Shown piece by piece: positions 44,365 through 55,129 of a stretch of 59,409 nucleotides of DNA; the stretch's first letter is position 1; each line of letters starts with the position of its first letter. The stretch spans positions 1 through 59,409 of the forward strand of contig JAHLKD010000153.1 in NCBI GenBank assembly GCA_025526935.1, read 5' to 3'. This DNA is from Cladochytrium replicatum. Taxonomy: Eukaryota > Chytridiomycota > Chytridiomycetes > Cladochytriales > Cladochytriaceae. The notes below the pieces were generated by a model, which worked only from the letters and a program-made list of their open reading frames with translations, ran no database searches and had not been told where the DNA came from. Both the position numbers and the translations under genes were made by a program.

Positions 44365-47261
44365 TTAAGCCTTTTGAACTCGTTTCACAAGGGCTGAAAG
44401 ACCGCTCGCCTGTACCGAAAGTCGGAACAGAGGGTGCTAGGGGTCACCAAAGTTAGAACCAGACATTTCTCGAATAAAGTATTACTCACCGATAGCAGTT
44501 CGTCAGCAGACGCTCGCTTGGGAACGTCTACCTCCAAGCACCTTCCAAGAAAGTTTTTGAATACCGTGCTGAGCTTCTCAGGATTCTTCAGTGTTGGCGT
44601 GCCGTTCGTTACGATAAGGTAAAGCGCTTTTAGGGGCTCTTCGTCAAAGTATGGTGGCTCGCTCTCGACCATCTCGATTGCCATGATTCCAAGCGACCAC
44701 ACGTCGACTTTCGGACCATAATCTTTCTGCTTGACAACCTCGGGCGCCATCCAGAATGGCGTACCGACCATTGTCGCACGCTTGCCGCGCTCGGGCGTGA
44801 GCTTGGCACAGTAGCCAAAGTCGGCTGTCCAGAGCCTTAAGTATTATTTCAATGATGTGTGAATTGAAAACTCACTGATCTTAACATTGCCAGAGATGTC
44901 GAGCAGGACGTTGTCGGACTTGATATCACGATGAATAATTTGTCGAGAGTGAAGATGCGAAAGACCTTTGAGCGTCTGAAAGTAGTTAAACCAATGGCAA
45001 TCAACATAATTCATGGACGATACCTCTTGGCAAATAGTGGCAATCTGTCCGTCGGTCATTGTCGTCTTTTCGATGATCTCGTTCAGTGGACCGGCTTCCA
45101 TAAGCTCCATAACGATCCACAAGTCCCCACGCATTAAGAAAGAATCCTTGAAGTTGACAATGTTGGGATGTTGCGACTCCTTCATAATCAGAATTTCGTT
45201 CACGATAAGGTCTTTGCGGGGCTGGGCTGCGAGGTCCATCAACTTAATTGCAACACGCTCCGAACTTCGGTTGTCTCTGGCGACGTACACGGTTCCCGAC
45301 GCTCTGTAGAACCAAGGAATATTCAAACGGACATGTAAAATGAAATCAAGCTACCAACCCTTGTCCGATCTTCTTGACTTTGGTGTACAGTGTTGTTGGG
45401 TCGGCCATGTTTACAATAGATCGAAGCTTTTCCATGATCTGCTCCTGTGGCAACGTCGAAAGACGAACCTCTTTCGGTGACGCCTTTTTGGCCGCAGCCT
45501 CCGCCTCTGCGAGCTTCTTCTTGGCTGCCGCTTCTTTCTCCTCCTTCTCTCGTTTTTCCTTCTCCCGTTGCTCCTTTTCTCTCTGCTCTTTTTCTCGAAG
45601 CTCCTTTTCTCGTTGTTCCTTTTCTATCTGTTCTCGCTCCTTCTGCTCCCGTTCGCGCTGCTCTTTTTCTCTGAGCTCCCTTTCCCTTTCCCTCTCTCGC
45701 TCACGTTCTTTTTCACGCTCGACTTCTTTCGATCTCTCCTTCTCCCGCTCAATTTCTCGCAATCTCTCGCGGTCACGCTCCAACTCCATCTCAAGCTCCC
45801 ATTCCCTCTCCACACGTTCGCGCTCCAGACGCTCCAGTTCAAGCCTTTGGCGCTCTTTCTCGGCAAGATCGCGCCTTTCGCGTTCGATTTGCTCGCGTTC
45901 AAGTCTGTCGCGCTCGATCTGGTCGCGTTCTGCGCGTTCCCGCTGCTCACGCCGCTCCCGTTCGTAGATTTCACGCTGTTTGCGCTCGTACTGCTCTCGT
46001 TCTGCGCGCTCGCGTTGCACACGCCGGTCGCGTTCACGCTCGAGTTTGTCGCGCTCCATCCGCTCGCGCTCGATACGGTCCAGACGGTCGCGCTCTCGAG
46101 ACGCCTCCATCAAATCAGTACCTAATTAAGTAGGAGTTTAGCAGACGCAAAATGTAACACGAAAACTAGTAGCAGTACGTGATATGTGTGCAATGCGAGG
46201 ATCACGGGGATCCGGCTGGACTTTGGCCGGAACGGCAGGAGCCTGAAATGTCATTTAATCCCAAATCCAATTTACGCGAGATGGTCACATACCAGAGAGT
46301 CGCGACGGGCGCCGACTGCAGGAAGTGTGCTCTGAGGAGGTGGCCTGGTGAGGGCAGGTGGTCTCTGAGGGGCATATCGGCCCTGCAATTTCAAATTAAG
46401 TTCAGCGAAAGAAATAACAAAGCTGATTTTCCCACATTTCCGTATCCAGGCGAAGTAGGGGGACTGCGGTAAGGATCTTCAGATGAGGTTCTTGGTGGTG
46501 GTTCGATAGACATGATTCCAGGGGATGGGGCACCAGTAGGACGCTTTGGTGCTGGCATTATTGCGTCGTCCCGCGATCGGGACAAGGTCGCAGTGTAGAA
46601 CTCTAGAACATCAAGAACTGCCTGGGGATTTTTGGACATTTCTTCTTTAGAAATGTTGGACCGTTCCAAAAGATTCGACCAGTCTTTGGGCATGCCCTAG
46701 TGCAGAGTCTCAGATAACATCGGCAAGATTTCCAATCGTTCACTTACAGTAAATAGGCCAGTGATGCCGTCAAAACCAACATGAACTTTGTGCACAAAGT
46801 TTGTAGGAGTTGAAATGCCACGTGGAGAACGCTGGAGGAACAAAACGAGCAGTGAGCGGAAGGATGTAAGCCATGACCACCATCCCACCTTGTAAATCTC
46901 GTCCATCCAGGAGTAAAGGTCGTCATCGCTTCTACAGGCGACATAGTAGCACTTTCCGTCCTTCAGCAAAATTTCAAAGCAGTTTTCTTTGACCTCTGAG
47001 CGAGTAACGTTCTCGATATCGTTCAGGACAATGACGGCAGAAGCCTGAGTACTGGTCTATGGGAAGCGAGTACAATGATGAGCTGAGGAAGAACTGAGAG
47101 CATGAAAGCGACTTCGACCAGTAATTCTTTTGCCGGCGGTGTATTACCTCACTCTTGTGCAAGGTAAGCACCTGCTCGCGGAGGACAAGCCAGCGCCGTG
47201 ACCAGAAAGTCATGATGCCCTCTTCCTTGACCTGGGCATCGCCCCGCTTGACGTACGCCAT
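44365..47261 (-). CDS. PAK-family protein kinase, PH-CRIB-kinase (Cla4-type), copy 2
   Basis: Exons on the minus strand: 47261-47148, 47053-46889, 46831-46748, 46696-46436, 46382-46293, 46242-46179, 46121-45359, 45303-45024, 44975-44876, 44824-44490, 44436-44365; 2,328 nt, 775 residues. PH domain about 1-93 (the most diverged of the three: [19 protein letters not shown]); [20 protein letters not shown] (about 98-113); a long Glu/Arg-rich region in exon 7 (763 nt, against 490 and 691 in the paralogs). The kinase has Gly loop GQGASGTV, K534, HRDIKSDN with D624, DFGY (D642), Thr658 and GTPFWMAPE. All catalytic residues are kept. The first ATG used (47261) aligns with the other copies; an in-frame Met lies 22 codons upstream. 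It is divergent from copy 3 across 177 bp. Confidence 0.94.
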
Positions 47262-47438
47262 CAATTGCAACTGGAGAGTCGAGAGTCGAGTTTGGCGACC
47301 TGAGCCGTGGAGGCGCGACGGAAGCAAAGCGTTTATTGGGCAGGTGTGTGGCGGACAGTGGCTTAGTGATCAGGCTGTCTAGCGGCTGTGCTAGCATTTG
47401 CTAGAAATCGTCTAGCAATCCGATTCTGGCATCACACA
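47262..47438. promoter_or_regulatory. Bidirectional promoter between kinase copies 2 and 3
   Basis: Only 177 bp separate the two divergent start codons, so core promoters and 5' leaders must share this segment. No clear TATA box is seen. Co-regulation is plausible but inferred. Confidence 0.6.
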
Positions 47439-50293
47439 ATGTCGCAGCACTCCAGTGTGGTGAAGAGCGGGTATGCTCAGGTCAAGGAGGATGGCCTCAA
47501 GGGCTTCATGTGGTCGAAGCGTTGGATTCTCTTGCGGGACCAGATACTCACCTTCCACAGGAACGAGGTGGGTTTGTGCAATGCCACCACCCCGCACACC
47601 AAACTGACCAACTTACCTCAAAAGAGCACCTATCAAGCACTAAATGTCTTGTTTCTCAAAGAAGTCGAAGGCGTTAGCCGCTCCGAAGTGAAAGAAAACA
47701 CCTTCGAATTGCAGATGAAAGATGGCAAGACATTCTACGTTGCTTGCAAAAGCGATGACGAGGTTTACTCATGGATGGACGAAATCTATCAGGTGAGCGG
47801 AAAGAGTGGTAAGCATCACACATGGCATTTGTTCTGATGCGCTATTGCTCCGCTCCAGCGCTCGCCATTGGGCATTTCCACCCCAACAAATTTCGTCCAC
47901 AAAGTGCATGTTGGTTTCGATTCTATCACGGGCCTCTTTACGGTATGTTGTTCTAACCAAGTGTCGGTCGCTTTGATATAACACTGAGACACAGGGGTTG
48001 CCCCAAGACTGGCGCTCGCTCCTTGAAAAGTCAAACATATCCAAAGAAGAAATGACAAAGAATCCTCAGGCAGTATTAGACGTTCTCGAGTTTTACACAG
48101 AGAACATGACCAGCCAACGAAACAACATGATTTCACCTCCGCCTAAAACTCCGACATCACCAAGCGTGTCATACGACTCGGCGTACAGCTCCGATGGATA
48201 CAGGAGCGATACGTACAGCCCTCCTTCTCCAGGAATGAATGTAAGGCATAAAATAATGATTCGCTATATAAAACAAATCACAAATTGTAACAGGGCCGTG
48301 TTTTTACCCCAAGACCCCCAGGAGCATCTCGCCCACATCCCCCGTCAGGTCTTCCCCAGGTTGGAATCCGAAGAGACTCCTTAGTATGATGTTTGTTGCA
48401 CGCACGTCTTCATCCTGTTAACTGGAGTCATCTCAAAGGCACCTTCTGTTGCTGCTGGAAGGACACAGGGAGAACATCCTGATCCTCGTGGGACATACAA
48501 TCAGATGGACTACCGTGATCCACGCGCAACCTACATGTCTCGTACGTGCGAATCGCACTCATCTCGTCTGTGCACTTATGTAATATCAAAACAGGGATGG
48601 ATCCATACGAGGAACGGATGGAGCGAGAACGAGCTGAGAGGATGGGACGTGAGCGTGTGGAACACGAGCGGTACGAGGGTGAACTCGTACAGCGAGAACG
48701 CGAACGCCTCGAGCGCGAACAACTGGAGGCAGAACGGCTGGAGCGTGCTGATCGCGAGCGGGAGAGATTAAACCGGATCGAACGCGAGAGGTTGGACGGC
48801 TCTGCACGGATCGAGCGCGAACGGCTCGAGCGGGAGCGGATGGAGCGGGAGAAGGCTGAGCGCGCTCGACAGGACCGTGAAAGAGTGGAGCGAGAGCGAG
48901 CTGAGAGGGAGCGTGTTGACAGGGAGCGCGCGAAAGAACGCGAGCATGAGCGTGCGTTGGAGAGGGAAACGACGGAGAGGGCGGAGAGGGAAGCCAGAGA
49001 GGCACGCGAGGCGAAAGAAAGGGAGAGGCAGAAAGAGCGGGAGAGGGAGAGGGAGAAGGAGAAGGAGCGAGAAAGGGAACGGGAGAGGGCGATCGCTGCA
49101 AACGGAGCTGGAAAGGATGACGGTGAAAACAAGGAGCTTGCGGCGATCGTGCCCAAAAAGAAGTCTGGGAAAGAGCCACGATTGTCGACGATGTCGGATT
49201 CTCAGATCATGGAGAAGCTGAGAGGCATTGTGAACAAGGCAGACCCAACAACTCTTTTCACAAAGGTCAAGAAGATCGGGCAAGGGTAAGTCTTACCTTC
49301 ACTTAATTTACGTCGTGTTCAATTTTACTTTATCAGAGCGTCAGGCACGGTTTATGTAGCGAAAGATAACCGCACTGATGAAAAAGTAGCCATCAAATTG
49401 ATGGACTTGTCCGCACAACCCCGAAAAGAGCTCATCGTCAACGAGATCTTGGTCATGAGGGAATCTCAGCACCCAAACATTGTCAACTTCAAGGATTCGT
49501 TCTTGCTCCGCGGCGATCTATGGATCGTGATGGAGCTGATGGAAGCTGGCCCGCTCAACGAAATTATTGACAACAACACAATTAACGAGGGTCAGATTGC
49601 TGCCATCTGCCATGAGGTACAGGAGTATCACTTAATATGTGGATAAAATGCTCACAGTGGATCTGGAAGTCCATTAAAGGTTTACACCACCTTCACTCAC
49701 GACATGTAATTCACCGAGATATTAAGAGTGATAATGTGCTTCTTAACGCAAACGGAAATGTCAAGATCAGTAAGTGGCCAAAAGAAGTCGTTTGCCATGT
49801 TCAGTTCTTCAACGCTCCTCTTTCTTGAATAGCGGACTTTGGGTTCTCTGCCAAACTCACTGTTGACCGTGGCAAACGCGCGACCATGGTTGGAACGCCT
49901 TACTGGATGGCACCGGAAGTGGTCAAACAGAAGGAGTACGGCGCGAAAGTCGACGTGTGGTCACTCGGTATCATGGCAATCGAGATGATTGAAGGGGAGC
50001 CACCGTACCTTGAGGAAGAGCCTCTGAAAGCGCTCTACTTGATCGCTACAAACGGTACGCCGACTTTGAAAAACCCCGAGAAACTCAGCGGAGCATTCAA
50101 GAACTTCTTGGGTAGATGCTTGGAGGTTGATGTTTCAAAGAGGGCGACGATGGAGGAGCTTTTGACGGTATGTTGACAACTTTCTCAAACATTCCAATTA
50201 ACAACGTACTCTATTTGGCAGCATCCATTCTTGAGGTTGGCTGTGCCATTGAGTGCGCTTGCACCATTGGTGAAACGAGCAAAGAAGGCTTGA
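47439..50293 (+). CDS. PAK-family protein kinase, PH-CRIB-kinase (Cla4-type), copy 3
   Basis: Exons: 47439-47567, 47625-47792, 47859-47942, 47995-48240, 48294-48383, 48439-48541, 48595-49285, 49337-49616, 49670-49769, 49833-50167, 50222-50293; 2,298 nt, 765 residues. PH domain about 1-99, very close to copy 1 ([19 protein letters not shown]). [20 protein letters not shown] (about 104-119). Pro/Ser linker, then a long Glu/Arg-rich segment (exon 7), then the kinase with GQGASGTV, K524, [10 protein letters not shown] with D614, DFGF (D632), Thr648 and GTPYWMAPE. Exons 1-3, 5 and 8-11 have the same lengths as copy 1, except that exon 5 matches copy 2. The start at 47439 aligns with copy 1; an upstream in-frame ATG at 47388 would add 17 residues. 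An active Cdc42/Rac effector kinase is predicted. Confidence 0.95.
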
Positions 50294-50584
50294 GCATGCT
50301 TTATACTTACAGTGATAGATTATGCGGTTGTGGTATAATGTCGGCTTTTCTCGGCTCGTATTTCCTTCCTTGCAGTGCGATGCTTGAAATTTTTTTGATT
50401 GTGATACTCCACCCAAGCAGCGTTGTTAAGGCCACAAAAATCAGTGGTCTATCCCTGCTATGCTATCAATTATGTTTAGGAGCCCATTCATCTTGCATTT
50501 CCGCCCTCTTTTTGTAAAATTCGATTCTATTTGATGATTTGTAAGAGGCTTGGTTCGCGAAGCGACGCGTTCTTCTCCCCGCCA

Positions 50585-52113
50585 ATGGACAGATCAATTC
50601 CGGCGTCCACCCAAAACCGAATTTCAGCAGTCAATCCTGGTCAGCCACGAGTGACAAGAAGATCAAGCGCAGTGGCGGTAGCTGGAAATTCCAAACCTTT
50701 AAGAGTCGAAACTACGCAACCGCCCGCACCTAACAATGCTCCACAATCAGCACCACCAGTGATCGCGTCGGGTCGTATCGGTCCGGTCATGTATGCTCAT
50801 AATCCGTACGCTTACGTGTCCCCAGGCTTTGGGTTTATGTATCCGACCCCGACGACTGGACCGAGGTCCGCCCCTGCGATGATGCAAATGGGCGGAGGTG
50901 GTTGCATGGGTTTCGTTCCATTCGGCATGGGGGGGCAGCCTACTGGGATGATTCCGTACTACATCCCTCAGCGTGTTGAGTCTCTGATTTACGCACGGGC
51001 TCCGTCGGAAGATGTCTGTCGTGCACCAAAGAAGGGTACGGCGGCTGATACGCAGAGTTCAAAGGAAGATGTCGGCGCTGTTAGGGCTCGAGAACTGGGA
51101 CGCATGGATCTGGACGAACAGGGATCAAAGGCTTCCGGCAGTCAACAAGAAGAGGAGGGTGCCGCACGTGCTGCGGAGGAGCCGACTGTGCCGATTGGTG
51201 ATGCGGATGCGGAGGATAAGAAGGCTGGCTCGAGGCGCGACGAAGCCAGAGGCGACGGATCAAGACGTGTTCTAGCTCTTGCTTGTGATAAGGTACGCAG
51301 GGAAGGGGTTCGATAAAAATATCTTGATTATCGTATAAATCATGACCTGGGTTTCGTTCAAAGATTGTTTCCGCCGCAAAAGCGGTGGGATTTCTGACCA
51401 ATGATTTCAAAGCGGGCTTGGAAAAGGGTGGGCCAAGTGGAGTGGCAGAAAGGGGTGCAGCATTCCGAGATGTTGGGATCAAAGCACTTGAAGTTTACCA
51501 GCGAGTTCAGCAGCTTAGGCAGATGTGTCTGCTGCAGCAGGTATTCCAAGTCTCTAAAACGTGGTATACAGAAGATGCTGATCACATTCTTTAGTGGAAC
51601 GAGGCTGCCGGGAAGCAAAAAGAAGTGAGAAAGCGGAAGAGGAGTAGCGATCACGAGAAAGCAGATGATGAAGGATGCCTCAACACAAAGACAGGGGGTG
51701 GCAATGGTCATCTGATGGCGGGCGACGCGGCAGCCATGCCATGTACTTTTGGATTCGCACCTGGTTTAGGAGGGACTCCGTTTATGGGCTACCTCCCACT
51801 TACGGCCGCTCATCCTCATGGAGTTTACCCCACTGTGCCAGGGATGGTCAACCCTCAGGACTTGGTTGTTTCAAACCCAATGGCAATCCCTGTCCTTATG
51901 AGCAGAGCTGCAGCGCCAGTGGTGACGGGGTCGGAAGGAAGCAGCGAGAAACGGAACTATGGTGAAGCTCCAGTCGAAGAATCAGGAAAATTGAAAGACG
52001 GGGAGAAGGGACGCGACAATGATAAAGATAAAACCAAACGAAACGACACCGGGAGGCATGGGGACGAATCTATGGTTGCCACGATCCTCCTTGAGCTGAC
52101 TTCGCGAGACTAG
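50585..52113 (+). CDS. Protein of unknown function, Pro/Gly-rich with a conserved-looking middle segment
   Basis: Three exons (50585-51292, 51364-51540, 51595-52113) join in frame with GT...AG introns to give 467 residues. Residues 1-235: low complexity, with MYAHNPYAYVSPGFGFMYP and GMGGQPTGMIPYY, then acidic/Ala-rich. Residues 237-295 (exon 2) look folded and helical: VGFLTNDFKAGLEKGGPSG and IKALEVYQRVQQLRQMCLLQ. Then a basic motif RKRKR, likely a nuclear signal, another Pro/Gly/Met-rich part (GFAPGLGGTPFMGYLPL) and a charged C terminus. I do not recognise the family; a nuclear or RNA-associated role would fit the composition but is a guess. The ATG at 50585 is the second in-frame Met of the region; one at 50531 would add 18 residues. 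Same strand as its neighbours, no shared function evident. Confidence 0.75.
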
Positions 52114-52599
52114 TAGCAGCCTTGCTGAGAAGCGCTTTTTGGAACAATTCTGAAGCTTAAGAGCTAGAGATTCCTTTTTCATCCGTTTTGCATCCGGACC
52201 TTTCTTCACACTGTTGTGTGGATCGTTTTGCCAAATATAAATGGGACCATTTTAATAACTGTACGTCCATAACGCAGGTGAGTGCCTCTACGATGGACAG
52301 CGATAGGGCACCCTAATAAGCGACGTTGTTTTGATCTTTCGCACGAAAATTCCGGCACCTCTGGCGAGGTAGGAGCAGATCCTCCGACGAGGCAATTTGA
52401 CAAGTGCGAGATATCTGAACAAAAATACTAGCACCACCAGCGCGACATGGTCTGTCGCAAAGCTCGAGAGACCATCACGTCGAGGGCAGAAAAGAACAAA
52501 ATGGAAAGTGGAAGAAAGGACAAGAAGAAGGCTTAGGCACAGAGACAGTTTTAAAAGGAACACCAACAGACGCCACACGCGAAGTTGACGAATATTCAG
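52114..52599. other. Intergenic region upstream of the CyP40 gene
   Basis: 3' region of the preceding gene and promoter/5' leader of the cyclophilin gene. Purine-rich DNA (about 52490-52550) precedes the start codon. No further features were recognised. Confidence 0.5.
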
Positions 52600-54143
52600 A
52601 TGGCAGCCATCCACGACTCCTCGGTGAGGTAAGACCAGCTGGTGAACCTATCGGGATCACGGTATTCAACGTAGTGTTTATCGCAGCAACCCTTCAAACC
52701 CGCTATGCTTCTTCGACTTGGTGCAGGGGGACAGGCCTCTGGGCCGTATTGTTATGGAGATCTTTGCAGATGCGGTGCCAAAAACTGCTGAGAACTTCCG
52801 TGCGCTTTGCACTGGCGAAATCACCACTGAAGCTGGTCTGCATTTACACTACAAGGGATCAATCTTTCACAGGGTAAGTCTGTCGATCGGAGGTGATTTG
52901 CAGTTCGATAACGCGTTCATTCTTCCAAGGTTATCAAAGGGTTCATGATCCAAGGAGGAGGTGAGCGTGATGGATGATCAGCGAAGGCACGTGGTTAACT
53001 TTGCTTTTGCTTTATCAGACTTTACCAACAGGAACGGTACTGGTGGTGTTAGTGTCTACGGTGAAAAGTTTGCCGATGAAGCTTTCATCTTCAAACACGA
53101 CAAACCTTTTCTATTGAGTATGGCGAATGCCGGGAAGAACACCAACGGCAGGTTAGTAGAAACAAATCATCCCCCATTATCGATGGCTTATTCTGCCTAT
53201 TGTAGCCAATTCTTTATTACCACCGTTCCCACACCGCATCTCGATAACAAGCACGTTATTTTCGGAAAGGTGTTGAAGGTAGACAGTTCTTTCTACTTTT
53301 CGGTGACGATTATTCACGCCTTCGGAATTCAGGGACAAAATGTTGTACGAAAGGTCGAACACACCGCGACCGACAGTGGAGACAGACCGCAGGTTGAAGT
53401 CACAATCGCCGATTGCGGACAACTTCCCGCGGGAGCCGACATAAATGCGGTTGATGTTCCTGCCGATGGCGACGCTTACATGGATTTCCCGGAGGATGAA
53501 CCAAGCCTTGAGAACGACGCTACCAAGGCTGATACGATTATCAAAATCGCGGGGCATTTAAAGGAGCTCGGAAACACCGCCTTTAAGTCCGCGAACGCCG
53601 GTGCTGGAACAGCCGATCCAGACTTCCGTGTCGCCGTTGAAAAGTATGAGAAGGCGGTTCGGTACGTGAACGAGATTCCGGACCCGTTGAATGACGCGGA
53701 CCTGTCGGCATCTCAGAAGAAGCAGCTCCTGTCGATCAAAGTGAGCAGTTTACTCAATCTATCGATGGTTAGTTATTTCTGCCTGCTCGGTTGGCAAGAA
53801 TCTGAAGCGAATCTCTGTTTAGTGCCATTTAAAGACCCAAAGCTGGGAATCCACTAAAAACACGGCTACCCAAGCATTGGACATCCTTAGCAGAATCGCT
53901 GCGAACGCAGACAAAGATGTTGCATCAAGCGCTACTGACGCTGACAGATGCAAAGCCTTGTTCAGGAGAGGACAAGCGTTCAGTCACTCCAACAGCCACG
54001 AGGAAGCACTGAAGGACATGGAGGAGGCGGCGAAGCTGTCTCCCGATGACAAGTTGATCAAGAGCTGGGTTGCAAAGATTGTTAAGGGAATCAAGGACAG
54101 GAAGGAGAAGGAACGGCAAGCATACGCTAAGATGTTCCAGTGA
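52600..54143 (+). CDS. CyP40-type peptidyl-prolyl isomerase with TPR domain (Hsp90 co-chaperone)
   Basis: Seven exons: 52600-52628, 52687-52873, 52931-52961, 53019-53151, 53206-53278, 53333-53767, 53823-54143; 1,209 nt, 402 residues. The cyclophilin domain (about 12-182) has [38 protein letters not shown] with the catalytic Arg, [20 protein letters not shown], and the family's HVIFGKV. The residue equal to Trp121 of human CyPA is His (PTPHLDNKH), as known for human CyP40, where it lowers cyclosporin affinity. The C-terminal half (about 220-390) is a TPR domain ([39 protein letters not shown]) that would dock the C terminus of Hsp90, followed by a basic charged tail ([15 protein letters not shown]). 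Length and domain order match the family (about 370 residues). The 29-nt first exon is supported by the frame [20 protein letters not shown]. Confidence 0.95.
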
Positions 54144-54821
54144 GAACTTGGTCGCTAATAAAGTTATTTGACTGTTGTGTCAAGGAGTTTGCTGATGATA
54201 AATGTTCGCAACGTTTTTGACTGTGCAGTGTAACAGTGTAACTGACATCTTATCTTCGGCAGGTTAAAGGCGGAGAGCGTTAATGCGACCGTGTGTGCTG
54301 GCAATGTTCATTGATGTGACGAGAGGGAGAAGCTTGGATTGGATATTTTGGCAAGGTTGCGATTTTGAACGCGAATCTTGGACTACTTGATGATGAGGAT
54401 CAGATCGGCGATCTCGATGGATAGAATGGTGTCGATCATTGATGCTGGTCGCTGAATCAGAATATGTTTGCTTTTCAACATAGATCCCAATCCGAACAAC
54501 GACATAAGAAGAAATGATCCGATCTTTGCATGATGAACAGCATGATGAGAAGCGAAACTGCGTCGCGTGACAATCATGAAGCGATGAAAGGTGGAGATTG
54601 GATGGATGGTTTCAGAATGGTTGTGTGTTTGAATTTCATCAATGTTAAAAACAAATCCTTTATCAACTTATTGCTGCGAAAATAAGCTCGATTAAATTTT
54701 ACAACGAAATGGTCACACAACACTCCCATATCTGGTGAGCTGCGTTCATTGGTAAAATGTACGGATAGTGTGTTGGCATATTCCTAATCTTGCGGAACGT
54801 ATGGTTGCATCTTTCTAACTT
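54144..54821. other. Intergenic region between the CyP40 gene and tRNA-Phe
   Basis: No coding sequence or element was recognised. It includes the trailer side of the minus-strand tRNA gene; the first run of four T on that strand comes only about 70 nt after the tRNA end. Confidence 0.5.
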
Positions 54822-54895
54822 TGCGCCCTCCCGGGATTGAACCGGGGACCTTAAGATCTTCAGTCTTACGCTACTCCCAGCTGAGCTAAGGACGC
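54822..54895 (-). tRNA. tRNA-Phe (GAA)
   Basis: Cloverleaf on the minus strand: acceptor GCGTCCT/AGGGCGC (7 bp, one G-U), D-arm GCTCAGCTGGGAGTAGC, anticodon stem TAAGA/TCTTA with loop CTGAAGA giving anticodon GAA, variable AGGTC, T-arm CCCGG/CCGGG with loop TTCAATC, discriminator A. It aligns closely with yeast tRNA-Phe (shared GCTCAG..GGGAG, GACTGAAGATCT, AGGTC). The D-arm carries one extra base and a mismatched fourth pair, there is no intron, and no oligo(T) terminator lies close behind. It could therefore be a weak or inactive copy. Confidence 0.82.
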
Positions 54896-54902
54896 CTGGA
54901 CC

Positions 54903-55039
54903 TCTACGGCTCGCACGGCTCCCCATGTGCTGCCAATTTACGTGTATTTTTACACTTGTATTTGGATTTTGCACCAGCGGGTGATATGTATTGGTTGGAC
55001 AATAAATACATATTATGAAGTTCAAAAAAAAAAAAAAAA

Positions 55040-55044
<5 letters not shown>
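54903..55044 (+). mobile_element. 5'-truncated LINE 3' end with poly(A)
   Basis: Matches the last ~140 bp of LINE-1 (23790-23927) including CACCAGCGGGTGATATGTAT, and ends in a 21-nt A run (55024-55044). A short 5'-truncated insertion is typical of target-primed reverse transcription. It lies 8 bp upstream of the tRNA-Phe gene and is directly joined to the next LINE. Confidence 0.9.

Positions 55045-55123
<79 letters not shown>
55045..55123 (+). repeat. (CT)n microsatellite at the LINE-2 5' end
   Basis: 79 bp of uninterrupted CT repeat immediately before the LINE ORF1. The LINE-1 copy has the same feature in the same place but only 25 bp long (13739-13763), so the tract is part of the element's 5' UTR and has expanded or contracted. 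Confidence 0.9.

Positions 55124-55129
<6 letters not shown>

Noticed and set aside
45374-46125. Long Ser/Arg-, Leu- and Phe-rich plus-strand frames opposite kinase copy 2
   Set aside because: They are antisense shadows of the Glu/Arg repeat region in exon 7; low complexity explains the absence of stops. The same applies to 36325-36609 and 48428-49283.
35027-50293. Kinase cluster spread by a transposon carrying it
   Set aside because: No common element borders flank the three genes, their introns and flanks differ, and they keep their introns (so not retro-copies). Ordinary local duplication is simpler.
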